From: an uncultured Olsenella sp.
GTDB lineage: Bacteria; Actinomycetota; Coriobacteriia; Coriobacteriales; Atopobiaceae
Length of the DNA: 5,275 nucleotides
Reading direction: 5' to 3'
Assembly: GCA_947253595.1 (NCBI GenBank)
Contig: CAMXZR010000095.1
Span: 1-5,275 of the forward strand
This document shows, one piece after another, positions 1 through 5,275 of the stretch. Both the position numbers and the translations under genes were made by a program. Positions within the stretch are counted from its first letter, which is position 1; the number at the start of each line of letters is the position of its first letter. The notes below the pieces were generated by a model. It ran no database searches. It saw only the letters and a list, made by a program, of their open reading frames with translations, and was not told the origin of the DNA.

Positions 1-1041
1 GTGCAGGCGCTGTTCCGTCTGCATGAGCTGGAGCTCTCGGTCGCGCAGGGTGGCGGCGGGGTCGCTCAGGCAGCGACGGCTCCCCAGGGCCTCGACGCCC
101 GAGCGCAGCTGGGCGAGACGGGCGGCGAGCGAGCGAGCGGCGAGCGCCTCCAGCCCGTCGAGGGACTGCCCGCTCATGGCAAGCGTGGCGGACATGCTGC
201 GCACCAGGCGCTTCGCGCGCTCCGAGATCTGCAGCTCTACCTCGTCGATGCCGGGGGCGACGGACTCCGCCGCGGCGGTTGGCGTGGACGTGCGCCGGTC
301 TCCCACCATGTCGCAGATGGAGGTGTCGGGCTCGTGCCCTATGCCCGTTATGACCGGGACGGGGCAGGCGGCGACCGCGCGGGCGAGGGCCTCGTCGTTG
401 AAGGTCATGAGGTCCTCGAAGGAGCCCCCGCCACGCACCAGGAGGATGGCGTCCGGACGCGCCGCGGCGGCGACCCCGAGCGCGCGGATGATGGACTGGG
501 GGGCACCCGGGCCCTGTACCATGCAGCCCGCCACCTGGATCTTGACCAGCGGGTTCCTGCGGGCGAGCGTGCGCTTCACGTCGTCGATGACCGAGCCCGA
601 GAGCGAGGTGACCACGGCGACGCGCTGGCAGAAGCGGGGAATGGGCCGCTTGCGCTCGGGGGCCATGAGGCCCTCCGCCTCGAGCCTGCGGGCGAGCTGG
701 GCGACCTGCTGACGCAGGAGCCCCTCTCCCGCGACGCTGATGCGCGAGGCGACGAACGAGAGGCGACCGCTCCCCCGGTACACGTTGAACCTGCCCTGCA
801 TCTCGAGCTGGAGGCCGTCCCTGAGCCGCACGCCGGACTTGGCGTAGCTGCCGCGCCACACGATGACGTCCATGGCGGAGGAGTCGTCCTTCACCTGGAA
901 GTAGCAGTGACCCGAGCGGGCGTTGGGGCCGCGGAACCCCGTGACCTCGCCGTTGACGAGCAGGGTGGGCATCGCATCCGCCGCGGCGGCCGCCAGGGCC
1001 ACCGCCTGGCTCACCGAGATGGGCTGAGGCCCGTCTCCCAT
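1..1041 (-). CDS. xseA: Exodeoxyribonuclease VII large subunit (3' end cut by window edge)
   Basis: This is the catalytic large subunit of exonuclease VII, a cytoplasmic nuclease that degrades single-stranded DNA to oligonucleotides in complex with several copies of the small subunit XseB. The frame is open for 347 codons from the ATG at 1041 to the window edge; family members are usually about 400-450 residues, so the C-terminal part is missing. Residues about 8-103 form the N-terminal OB-fold (tRNA_anti-like) DNA-binding domain, including the stretch LLVNGEVTGF. The catalytic domain follows from about 125. Recognisable family blocks are VRGGGSFEDLMTFNDE (202-217), VPVITGIGHEPDTSICD (228-244) and the TPTAAAE segment (253-259). 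A region rich in Leu, Arg and Glu begins near 265, as expected for the helical part. An AGGGA Shine-Dalgarno (1049-1053) lies 7 nt before the ATG and overlaps the stop codon of the upstream protease gene, 10 nt away, which indicates translational linkage. xseB would be expected next, outside the window; that is inference. Confidence 0.96.
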   Translation of the reverse strand, partial: MGDGPQPISVSQAVALAAAAADAMPTLLVNGEVTGFRGPNARSGHCYFQVKDDSSAMDVIVWRGSYAKSGVRLRDGLQLEMQGRFNVYRGSGRLSFVASRISVAGEGLLRQQVAQLARRLEAEGLMAPERKRPIPRFCQRVAVVTSLSGSVIDDVKRTLARRNPLVKIQVAGCMVQGPGAPQSIIRALGVAAAARPDAILLVRGGGSFEDLMTFNDEALARAVAACPVPVITGIGHEPDTSICDMVGDRRTSTPTAAAESVAPGIDEVELQISERAKRLVRSMSATLAMSGQSLDGLEALAARSLAARLAQLRSGVEALGSRRCLSDPAATLRDRELQLMQTEQRLH

Positions 1042-1051
1042 GCCGTCTTCC

Positions 1052-1744
1052 CTAGCGCCTGTCACCGCTGCGTCCCAGGAGATAGAGGAGCTGGAGGATC
1101 GAGATCAGTGCGGCAGAGACGTAGGTGAGCGCCGCCGCGGTAAGGACCTGGCGCGCGCCCCGCTCGTCGAGGCCCTGGCCGCTCGCCGAGAGATAGGCGA
1201 CCGCGCGGCGGGAGGCGTCGATCTCGACCGGGAGGGTGACCAACTGGAAGACGACCGAGAAGGCAAAGAGTGCGACCGCGAGTCGAATCAATCCCGAGAA
1301 GCTCAGGAAGACGCCCAGCATGAAAACGACCGCCCAGGCCTGCTGGGTGATGTTGACGACGGGGACCAGCGCGGTGCGCAGCCTCCCGAAGGCGTAGCCC
1401 TTGGCGGTCTGGACCGCGTGGCCCGCCTCGTGGCAGGCGACCGCGACCGAGGCCACCGAGCCCTGCTCGTAGTTCTCGTCGGAGAGGTGCAGCTGGTTGT
1501 CGCGCGGGTCGTAGTAGTCGGTGAGGTGGCCCTCGACCCTGGTGATGCCCACGGACGCGGCCCCTCCCACATCGAGCATGCGACGCGCGACCTCGGCGCC
1601 GGTAGCCCCCATGCTGGACGGGACCTTGGACCACTTCTTGTAGGTGCGCTGGATGTAGCGCTGGGTGATGACCCCCAGGAGGAGCGAGACCAGAACCACG
1701 CCCAGATATCCGAAGTCAAACCCATAACCGCTGTACATGCCCAT
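1052..1744 (-). CDS. Membrane zinc metallopeptidase, YugP / Zn_peptidase_2 family
   Basis: This 230-residue protein is a membrane-embedded neutral zinc protease of the YugP type. The family's physiological substrate is not established. The zinc-binding HEAGH motif is at residues 105-109, inside AVACHEAGHAVQ. The conserved LPVEIDASRRA block (171-181) supplies Glu174 as the probable third zinc ligand. There are about four hydrophobic segments: near 12-28, 134-150, 153-172 and 203-223. The length matches the family (about 225-235). I chose the ATG at 1744 because AGG and GGAAGG motifs lie 6-10 nt upstream and the protein then begins MGMYSGYGFD, leading directly into the first membrane segment. 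An ATG two codons later (1738) is possible. The in-frame ATG at 1762 has no Shine-Dalgarno, and the frame further upstream reads antisense-like sequence through rnd. The gene lies 110 bp after rnd and 10 bp before xseA on the same strand, so a shared transcript with xseA is very likely. Confidence 0.93.
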   Translation of the reverse strand: MGMYSGYGFDFGYLGVVLVSLLLGVITQRYIQRTYKKWSKVPSSMGATGAEVARRMLDVGGAASVGITRVEGHLTDYYDPRDNQLHLSDENYEQGSVASVAVACHEAGHAVQTAKGYAFGRLRTALVPVVNITQQAWAVVFMLGVFLSFSGLIRLAVALFAFSVVFQLVTLPVEIDASRRAVAYLSASGQGLDERGARQVLTAAALTYVSAALISILQLLYLLGRSGDRR

Positions 1745-1854
1745 TCTCGACCTGCCTTCCATCAATCGGTGGCTTGGAGCACTTGTACCCCATCCGCCCC
1801 CGCCGGGTTGCGGCCATCCTACGATAGGCCCGGGACGCAGCCGAGGGGAAGCGC
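1745..1854 (-). other. Intergenic gap between rnd and the zinc protease, no clear terminator
   Basis: This 110-bp gap separates the rnd stop codon from the protease start on the minus strand. It holds only weak structure: a CCTA-TCG-TAGG mini-hairpin near 1820-1830 and a GCCG/CGGC pair near 1803-1816, neither followed by a T-tract on the transcript strand. No good -35/-10 pair is visible. Whether the protease and xseA have their own promoter here or rely on read-through from rnd cannot be decided from sequence alone. Confidence 0.5.
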
Positions 1855-3000
1855 TCAGAGCATCTCGATGCGCCCGTCCTTCACGGTAAGGCCCATCTCG
1901 CCCGAGAGCAGACGCGAGAGCTGGCTGCCCAAGAGCTCCGCCCTCCAGGAGCGCGAGAGCTTGGACGAGGAGGGGTCGGTGACGAAGTCCTGCAGGTCGT
2001 CCCTCGTCGCGATGAGCTGGGCGGCGACGCCGCTGCGCTCCGAGACCAACCTGAGCAGGGAGTACATGAGGTCGAGGACGCTCTCCGTCTCGGACGAGGG
2101 CCGTTCGCGGTGGGATCGCGCCGGCATCTCGTCGGGGTCGCATGCGAGTCCCCTGGCGACGGCCTCGACGAGCTCCTCGGCGTCGCGAGCGGGAAGCTGC
2201 TCGGTGCCCCTGATGCGCCTGAGGCGCTCCACGCTGCGCGGGGCCCTCTTGCAGAGCTCGACGAGCACCTCGTCCGAGACCACCCACTTGCGGGGGATGT
2301 CCCTGCGGGCGGCCTCCCGCTCGCGCCAGGCGCAGGCCTCACGTGCGACGGAGAGCTGCCTGCGGGTGAGCGAGCTGGCGCGCCTGAGGTGGAGATAAGC
2401 GTCCTTTGGGTCCCGCACGACGCGCGATGGGTCGGTGAGGGCGCTCATCTCGGGCTCCATCCAGGCGAGACGGTCGCGGCGCACGAGCTCGGACATCATC
2501 TGGTCGTAGATGCGCGGCAGGTAGATGACGTCGTCCTCCGCATAGCGAAGCTGGTCGGCGTCGAGGGGGCGACGGGACCAGTCGGTGAGGGACTCCGCCT
2601 TGGGCAGATGCACGCCGCAGCAGGCCTCGACGAGGGCCCCGTAGCCGATCTGCTGCCTATGGCCCAGGAAGGCCGCGGCAAGCTGGGTGTCGAACACCGG
2701 CGCGGGCAGGCATCCAAGACCGTCGAGGATGACCTCGAGGTCCTGCGTGCACGCATGGAACACCTTCGTGACGGACGTGTCCTCGAGAAGCTCCCTGAGC
2801 GGCGCGAGGTCCTCGATGAGGATGGGGTCGACCGCACAGGACTCCTCCTCGGTCGCGACCTGTATCAGACAGAGCCGGGGGTAGTAAGTCCTCTCGCGCA
2901 GGAACTCTGTGTCTACGGCCAGCACCTTTGATCCCGAGGCCCGCGCGCAGAAACGCGCGAGCCCCTCCGCGTCAGATATGTACACGCATGCTCGATTCAT
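1855..3000 (-). CDS. rnd: Ribonuclease D (DEDDy 3'-5' exoribonuclease with HRDC domain)
   Basis: This is a 381-residue RNase D, a cytoplasmic 3'-to-5' exoribonuclease that in characterised bacteria trims tRNA 3' ends and other stable RNA precursors. The N-terminal exonuclease domain spans roughly residues 5-185. It carries all DEDDy residues: Asp30 and Glu32 in AVDTEFLRE (motif I), Asp87 in HACTQDLEV (motif II), and Tyr153 and Asp157 in LRYAEDDVIY (motif III). An HRDC nucleic-acid-binding domain follows at about 208-290, starting near LTRRQLSVAREACAWRE. The C-terminal tail to 381 resembles the second HRDC-like helical region of the family. Length is normal (about 370-400). The ATG at 3000 is the only start that places the protein beginning (MNRACVYISD) just before motif I. 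Its Shine-Dalgarno is weak (GACAAGAC directly before the ATG). The same frame stays open to 3495, but that extension reads antisense through the divergent lipid kinase and is not coding. The gene is transcribed divergently from the kinase, across 88 bp. Confidence 0.95.
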   Translation of the reverse strand: MNRACVYISDAEGLARFCARASGSKVLAVDTEFLRERTYYPRLCLIQVATEEESCAVDPILIEDLAPLRELLEDTSVTKVFHACTQDLEVILDGLGCLPAPVFDTQLAAAFLGHRQQIGYGALVEACCGVHLPKAESLTDWSRRPLDADQLRYAEDDVIYLPRIYDQMMSELVRRDRLAWMEPEMSALTDPSRVVRDPKDAYLHLRRASSLTRRQLSVAREACAWREREAARRDIPRKWVVSDEVLVELCKRAPRSVERLRRIRGTEQLPARDAEELVEAVARGLACDPDEMPARSHRERPSSETESVLDLMYSLLRLVSERSGVAAQLIATRDDLQDFVTDPSSSKLSRSWRAELLGSQLSRLLSGEMGLTVKDGRIEML

Positions 3001-3088
3001 GTCTTGTCGCCAAAAACGGATACATTGGTAGCCGTCGGCCGGCCGTGCGCCGGCACCACCATCATACTCAAGGCCGTCGGAGGTCAGC
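3001..3088. promoter_or_regulatory. Divergent intergenic region, probable promoters for rnd and the lipid kinase
   Basis: These 88 bp separate the two divergent start codons, so promoters for both genes are expected here or just inside rnd. The half next to rnd (3011-3030, with an A5 run and TACATTGGTA) is clearly AT-richer than the surrounding DNA. TACATT at 3021-3026 is a possible plus-strand -10 box (4 of 6 consensus matches), but no good -35 lies at the right spacing. The other half is GC-rich and contains the palindrome GGCCGGCC and a direct repeat GCCGTCGG (3031-3038 and 3073-3080). The promoter role is inferred from gene arrangement; the individual boxes are weak. Confidence 0.45.
3079..3084 (+). 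promoter_or_regulatory. Strong Shine-Dalgarno of the lipid kinase gene
   Basis: GGAGGT lies just before the ATG at 3089, with about 5 nt between GGAGG and the start codon. It is the strongest ribosome-binding site in the window and fixes this ATG as the kinase start. Confidence 0.85.
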
Positions 3089-4033
3089 ATGCGCAGCCTC
3101 ATAGTCCACAACAACGCTTCCGGCTTCGGATCGGATGCCGTCTTCGAGTTCGAGCGCGCCCTGCTGGAGCGGGGCGACGAGTGCGTCATGCGCGTGCTGC
3201 CCGCCTCGGGCGGAAGCCGCGCCGCCCTGGCCGACGCAGAGGACTTCGACCTCGTCGTGGCCTCGGGAGGGGACGGCGCGGTCTCGGGCCTCCTCTGGGA
3301 GCTCCGCGGACGTGACGTCCTCAGCTGCGTCTTCCCCTCGGGGACCGCCAACCTCCTCCACGCCAACCTCGGGTGTGCCGCAGAGCCGGCGGCAATCGCG
3401 CGGGCCTGCAGGCGGGGTCTTTGGGCGCGGACCGACCTGGGAGAGCTCAGTTGGGAGGACGGGACGGGAACGCACGTCTGCGGCTTCGGGGTCATGTCGG
3501 GGACGGGCTACGATGCCCGACTCATGCAGGCCGCCGTGCCCAACAAGCAGAGCATGGGCGAGGCGGCATACTTCGCGGCGGCGCTGAAGAACATCCGTCC
3601 GGAGGTGTCGCACTTCTCCATCGAGGTGGACGGAAGGCGCTACGAGCGCGACGGAATCGCCTGCATCGTCGCGAACTGCGCCATGATCCAGGGAGAGGTC
3701 GAGATCGTGCCCGACAGCAGCATGGACGACGGCAGGCTCGACGTGATCGTGCTCGAGACCGAGGATGCCGTCCACCTGCTCAGGCCCATGTTCGCAGGCC
3801 TCGTCGACCCGGCGGGCAACCGTCTGGGCAGGCCCTACCTCGAGCACTTCTCGGGAGAGAGGGTCCTCGTCCGCTCGAGCAGGCCGCAGCCCATGCAGAT
3901 AGACGGCGAGCTGGCGACCGAAGGCGTCACAGAGTACGAGGCGAGGGCACTCCCCGCCTGCTGCAGGCTCGTGGTGGACGGGTTCAGCCGCTACCAGCCC
4001 CAGAACGACCGGAAGGCGCGACGGAGGGGCTAG
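3089..4033 (+). CDS. Diacylglycerol kinase-family lipid kinase (DagK_cat / YegS-like)
   Basis: This 314-residue protein belongs to the DagK/YegS/sphingosine-kinase-like family, which transfers phosphate from ATP to a lipid hydroxyl, classically diacylglycerol giving phosphatidic acid. The N-terminal nucleotide-binding domain starts with LIVHNNASGFGSD (4-16), the counterpart of the family's NPxSG block. It contains the glycine loop ASGGDGAVSG (58-67) and PSGTANLLHANLG (83-95). The C-terminal beta-rich domain carries MDDGRLDVIVL (212-222), with Asp213, Asp214 and Asp218 in the usual metal and structural positions, and the QIDGE block (270-274). Length is close to the usual 290-340. No membrane segment is visible, so it probably acts as a soluble enzyme at the membrane surface. 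Exact substrate (diacylglycerol, undecaprenol or another lipid) cannot be told from sequence. Start is fixed by a strong GGAGGT. The stop codon overlaps that of the convergent thioesterase gene. The gene appears to be monocistronic. Confidence 0.92.
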   Translation: MRSLIVHNNASGFGSDAVFEFERALLERGDECVMRVLPASGGSRAALADAEDFDLVVASGGDGAVSGLLWELRGRDVLSCVFPSGTANLLHANLGCAAEPAAIARACRRGLWARTDLGELSWEDGTGTHVCGFGVMSGTGYDARLMQAAVPNKQSMGEAAYFAAALKNIRPEVSHFSIEVDGRRYERDGIACIVANCAMIQGEVEIVPDSSMDDGRLDVIVLETEDAVHLLRPMFAGLVDPAGNRLGRPYLEHFSGERVLVRSSRPQPMQIDGELATEGVTEYEARALPACCRLVVDGFSRYQPQNDRKARRRG

Positions 4034-4755
4034 CGGGAGAGCTGCACCACGGCGTAGCTCCCCGATTTCCCATCAGTGAGGTCCACGCAGAGCCCATCCT
4101 CCGCCTCGTGCACCCGAGGCACCACAAGGTCGCCCAGGAGCGCCATCTGACGGTACTGCACGCAGATGCGATGCGGCTCAAACGCCTCCCCCAGCTCGCC
4201 GAGGGCATCGCAGGAGAGCCGGATGTACTGCGCGTTGTTGACGTGGCGGTTGGTGTCCAGATGCTGCTCGGCAACGGTCACGGGCCGGGCCTCGCGGTAC
4301 GGCCCCACGACGTCGAGCTTCCTCCGGGTGGGCGGCAGGTCGAGCCGGGGTGTGTCCTCGGCGTAGGCGAGCTGGGACTCGGGAATGCGCACGGGGACCT
4401 TCGCCTCGGTGTCGTACACGAACCAAAGGGAGTCCGCGCGCACGTAGGAGGTGCCGTCCGGCGCATCTATGGAGAAGTTGCGACCCGCCTGGGTGCGCTT
4501 CATCCCATATGCCCAAGTGGAGACCCTGATGGGATCATAGAAGCGTGGCAGTGACGCAATCTCTATCTGCCAGGCCGAGATGAACCACGCGAAGTGGTGC
4601 TCTGACATGAAGTCGAGCCCTATGCCCAGGCTCTGCGACTGGAAGGTCGAGCAGTCCTGGAGATAGTTCACGAGCCCCACGAGCGAGAGCCTCCCGTCCT
4701 CGTCGCACTCGCTGTAGCGCACTCTGCTGTCGAAGCTGTACATGTCCCTCTTCAC
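4030..4755 (-). CDS. Acyl-ACP thioesterase (FatA/FatB-type double hot-dog)
   Basis: This 241-residue protein resembles bacterial acyl-acyl carrier protein thioesterases (Acyl-ACP_TE family), which hydrolyse acyl-ACP to free fatty acid and ACP in the cytoplasm. The first hot-dog domain (about 5-130) opens with RVRYSECDEDGRLSL and NYLQDCSTFQSQSLG, typical of the family. The second (about 150-240) holds the DxNxHVNN signature as LDTNRHVNNAQY, with Asp167, Asn169 and His171 as catalytic candidates. The following strand reads VQYRQMALLGD (199-209), where the family usually has Y-x-x-E-A-x-x-G-D; the Glu is replaced by Met204. Length matches bacterial members (about 240-250). The start is uncertain: GTG at 4755 and ATG at 4743 each follow an AGAGGGAC motif, at 3-4 nt from GAGG. 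The later ATG would give a protein starting MYSFDSRVRY, close to many homologues. The gene lies 38 bp after the CDF remnant on the same strand and converges on the lipid kinase gene. 'Acyl-ACP thioesterase' is secure as family; chain-length preference is unknown. Confidence 0.9.
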   Translation of the reverse strand: MKRDMYSFDSRVRYSECDEDGRLSLVGLVNYLQDCSTFQSQSLGIGLDFMSEHHFAWFISAWQIEIASLPRFYDPIRVSTWAYGMKRTQAGRNFSIDAPDGTSYVRADSLWFVYDTEAKVPVRIPESQLAYAEDTPRLDLPPTRRKLDVVGPYREARPVTVAEQHLDTNRHVNNAQYIRLSCDALGELGEAFEPHRICVQYRQMALLGDLVVPRVHEAEDGLCVDLTDGKSGSYAVVQLSR

Positions 4756-4764
4756 CGTCCCTCT
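4744..4764 (-). repeat. Tandem AGAGGGAC motif, two candidate ribosome-binding sites
   Basis: On the minus strand AGAGGGAC occurs twice with a 13-nt period (4764-4757 and 4751-4744). The first copy precedes the GTG at 4755 by one base, and the second directly precedes the ATG at 4743. Each could act as a Shine-Dalgarno with short spacing, so translation might start at either codon. The second copy also encodes residues Lys-Arg-Asp if the GTG is used. Confidence 0.5.
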
Positions 4765-4765
4765 C

Positions 4766-4784
4766 GCACCCCCAGACGGGGCGC
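4766..4784 (-). promoter_or_regulatory. GC-rich hairpin between the CDF remnant and the thioesterase
   Basis: On the minus strand GCGCCCC (4784-4778) pairs with GGGGTGC (4772-4766) across a 5-nt loop, giving a 7-bp stem with one G-U wobble. No U-tract follows, so it is not a standard intrinsic terminator. The 3' arm ends one base before the first AGAGGGAC motif of the thioesterase, so it could affect ribosome access or protect an RNA end. It could also be chance in GC-rich DNA. Confidence 0.35.
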
Positions 4785-4793
4785 AACTCTCAC

Positions 4794-5275
4794 CTAGTCC
4801 AAAACGTCGGCGTCAACGCACTCGCCCAGCACCTTCGAGAGGGTCTCACGCAGCATCTCTAGCCCGCTTTTGAGGATGGCGAGCGAGATGAGCGCGCCGG
4901 GCCATCCCTCGGGGCGCGCACCCATCACAAGGTAGACGAGGGCAGCCACCAGGATCGTGGCCGAGATTGCCGCGTCCATGGTGGCATCGGTGCCGGGCGC
5001 CACGGGGTGCCTGCGATCAGCAGGACGGGAGGCCAGCCGCGTCCCGATGACGGTTACGAGCGAGGAGGGCGCATCCGAGAGGTTGTTCACCGCGTCGAGG
5101 ACGATGGCGATGGATCCCGTGATCGCGCCCACGAAGGCCTTGAACGCCGCGAGCACGACGTTGCCCGCGATGCCCGCCGCGCTCGCGCGGACGATGGTCC
5201 GGTCCCTCGCGTCGTCCCTCAGGCCCTCGAGGGGCGTTCCCGCCTCACGGCCCCCCTCGGGCCCCCTCCTTGGCA
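4794..5275 (-). pseudogene. CDF-family cation efflux transporter, internally deleted and C-terminally truncated (5' end outside window)
   Basis: The frame runs from the right edge (first full codon at 5273) for 159 residues to a TAG at 4796-4794. It resembles cation diffusion facilitators, membrane antiporters that export divalent metals. Visible residues 26-82 form TM1 and TM2 (RTIVRASAAGIAGNVV; LDAVNNLSDA), with the metal-site pair Asn63/Asp67. The loop reads RLASRPADRRHP (79-90), where the family continues with YG-x-GR and then TM3-TM4. Here it jumps directly to VAPGTDATMDAAIS (91-104), the TM5 segment with the Asp96/Asp100 pair, then TM6 and LEMLRETLSKVLGECVDA. By comparison with remembered family members, about 80-90 residues are missing between 90 and 91. 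The C-terminal cytoplasmic domain (about 100 residues) is absent: the frame stops nine residues after LGE. No in-frame ATG occurs in the window, so the start lies to the right; the first 25 visible residues are Gly/Pro/Arg-rich and atypical. Most likely a decayed gene; a functional mini-CDF is a less likely alternative. Confidence 0.72.

Noticed and set aside
1..1128. Long open frame on the plus strand opposite xseA
   Set aside because: The predicted protein is Gly/Arg/Ala/His-rich without any family motif, and it is exactly antisense to a strongly recognised xseA. It is a shadow of high GC content.
1745..1854. Possible intrinsic terminator after rnd
   Set aside because: Only 4-bp stems with no T-tract on the transcript strand; too weak to call.
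1763..2287. N-terminal extension of the zinc protease frame into rnd
   Set aside because: The extension overlaps the rnd coding region in another frame, is Arg/Gly-rich, and has no ribosome-binding site; the family starts near the ATG at 1744.
1040..2398. 452-codon plus-strand open frame covering the protease and part of rnd
   Set aside because: It spans two well-supported minus-strand genes and the gap between them, and its sequence is low-complexity Arg/Asp/Glu/Ser with no domain.
3001..3495. N-terminal extension of the rnd frame to 3495
   Set aside because: It reads antisense through the lipid kinase and the divergent spacer, and RNase D normally begins close to motif I.
3068..3847. 259-codon minus-strand open frame opposite the lipid kinase
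   Set aside because: It is antisense to a gene with clear DagK motifs and a strong Shine-Dalgarno, and its product shows no known domain.
4794..5156. A 120-residue CDF protein starting at the GTG at 5156
   Set aside because: This GTG lies inside TM1. The same frame continues upstream with typical CDF sequence (RTIVRASAAGIAGN) to the window edge, so it is not the natural start.
5245..5273. AAGGAGG-like Shine-Dalgarno and nearby GTG at the right edge as a CDF start
   Set aside because: The GTG downstream is out of the CDF frame and its frame closes after a few codons; no in-frame start follows at proper spacing.
1..5275. tRNA, rRNA, CRISPR arrays, insertion sequences or attachment sites
   Set aside because: No cloverleaf-like sequence, regular spaced repeats, transposase motifs or terminal inverted repeats were seen in the window.

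Overview
The window is compact, very GC-rich bacterial DNA with strong G/C bias at third codon positions. Long spurious open frames run antisense to almost every real gene. The gene set and protein style suggest a high-GC actinobacterium, most plausibly of the Coriobacteriia (Olsenella/Atopobium-like): a Firmicute-type CDF transporter, a FatA-type acyl-ACP thioesterase, a YugP-type zinc protease, and RNase D with an HRDC domain. This placement is inferred from protein resemblance alone; no rRNA or marker gene is present.

Left part (1-3000, minus strand): three genes run leftwards in the order rnd (RNase D), a membrane zinc metallopeptidase, and xseA (exonuclease VII large subunit, cut by the window's left edge). 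The protease and xseA are separated by only 10 nt, and the xseA Shine-Dalgarno overlaps the protease stop, so they are almost certainly co-transcribed. A 110-bp gap without a clear terminator separates rnd from the protease, so rnd may belong to the same transcript.

Centre (3001-4033): an 88-bp, locally AT-richer divergent intergenic region separates rnd from a plus-strand diacylglycerol/lipid kinase of the DagK/YegS type. This gene ends tail-to-tail with the next one; the two stop codons share a single CTAG palindrome.

Right part (4030-5275, minus strand): an acyl-ACP thioesterase lies just downstream of a cation diffusion facilitator (CDF) reading frame that enters from the right edge. Compared with what is known of the family, the CDF frame appears to lack an internal block of about 80-90 residues (the TM3-TM4 region) and the whole C-terminal cytoplasmic domain. 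It is best read as a decayed gene. The lipid kinase and the thioesterase both touch lipid metabolism but sit on opposite strands, so they are neighbours rather than an operon.

Most of the window is ordinary housekeeping sequence. I found no RNA gene, CRISPR array, insertion sequence or convincing new system. The points most worth a second look are the internally deleted CDF gene, the thioesterase lacking the usual glutamate of its second hot-dog domain, the hairpin and duplicated ribosome-binding motif before the thioesterase, and the shared CTAG stop.
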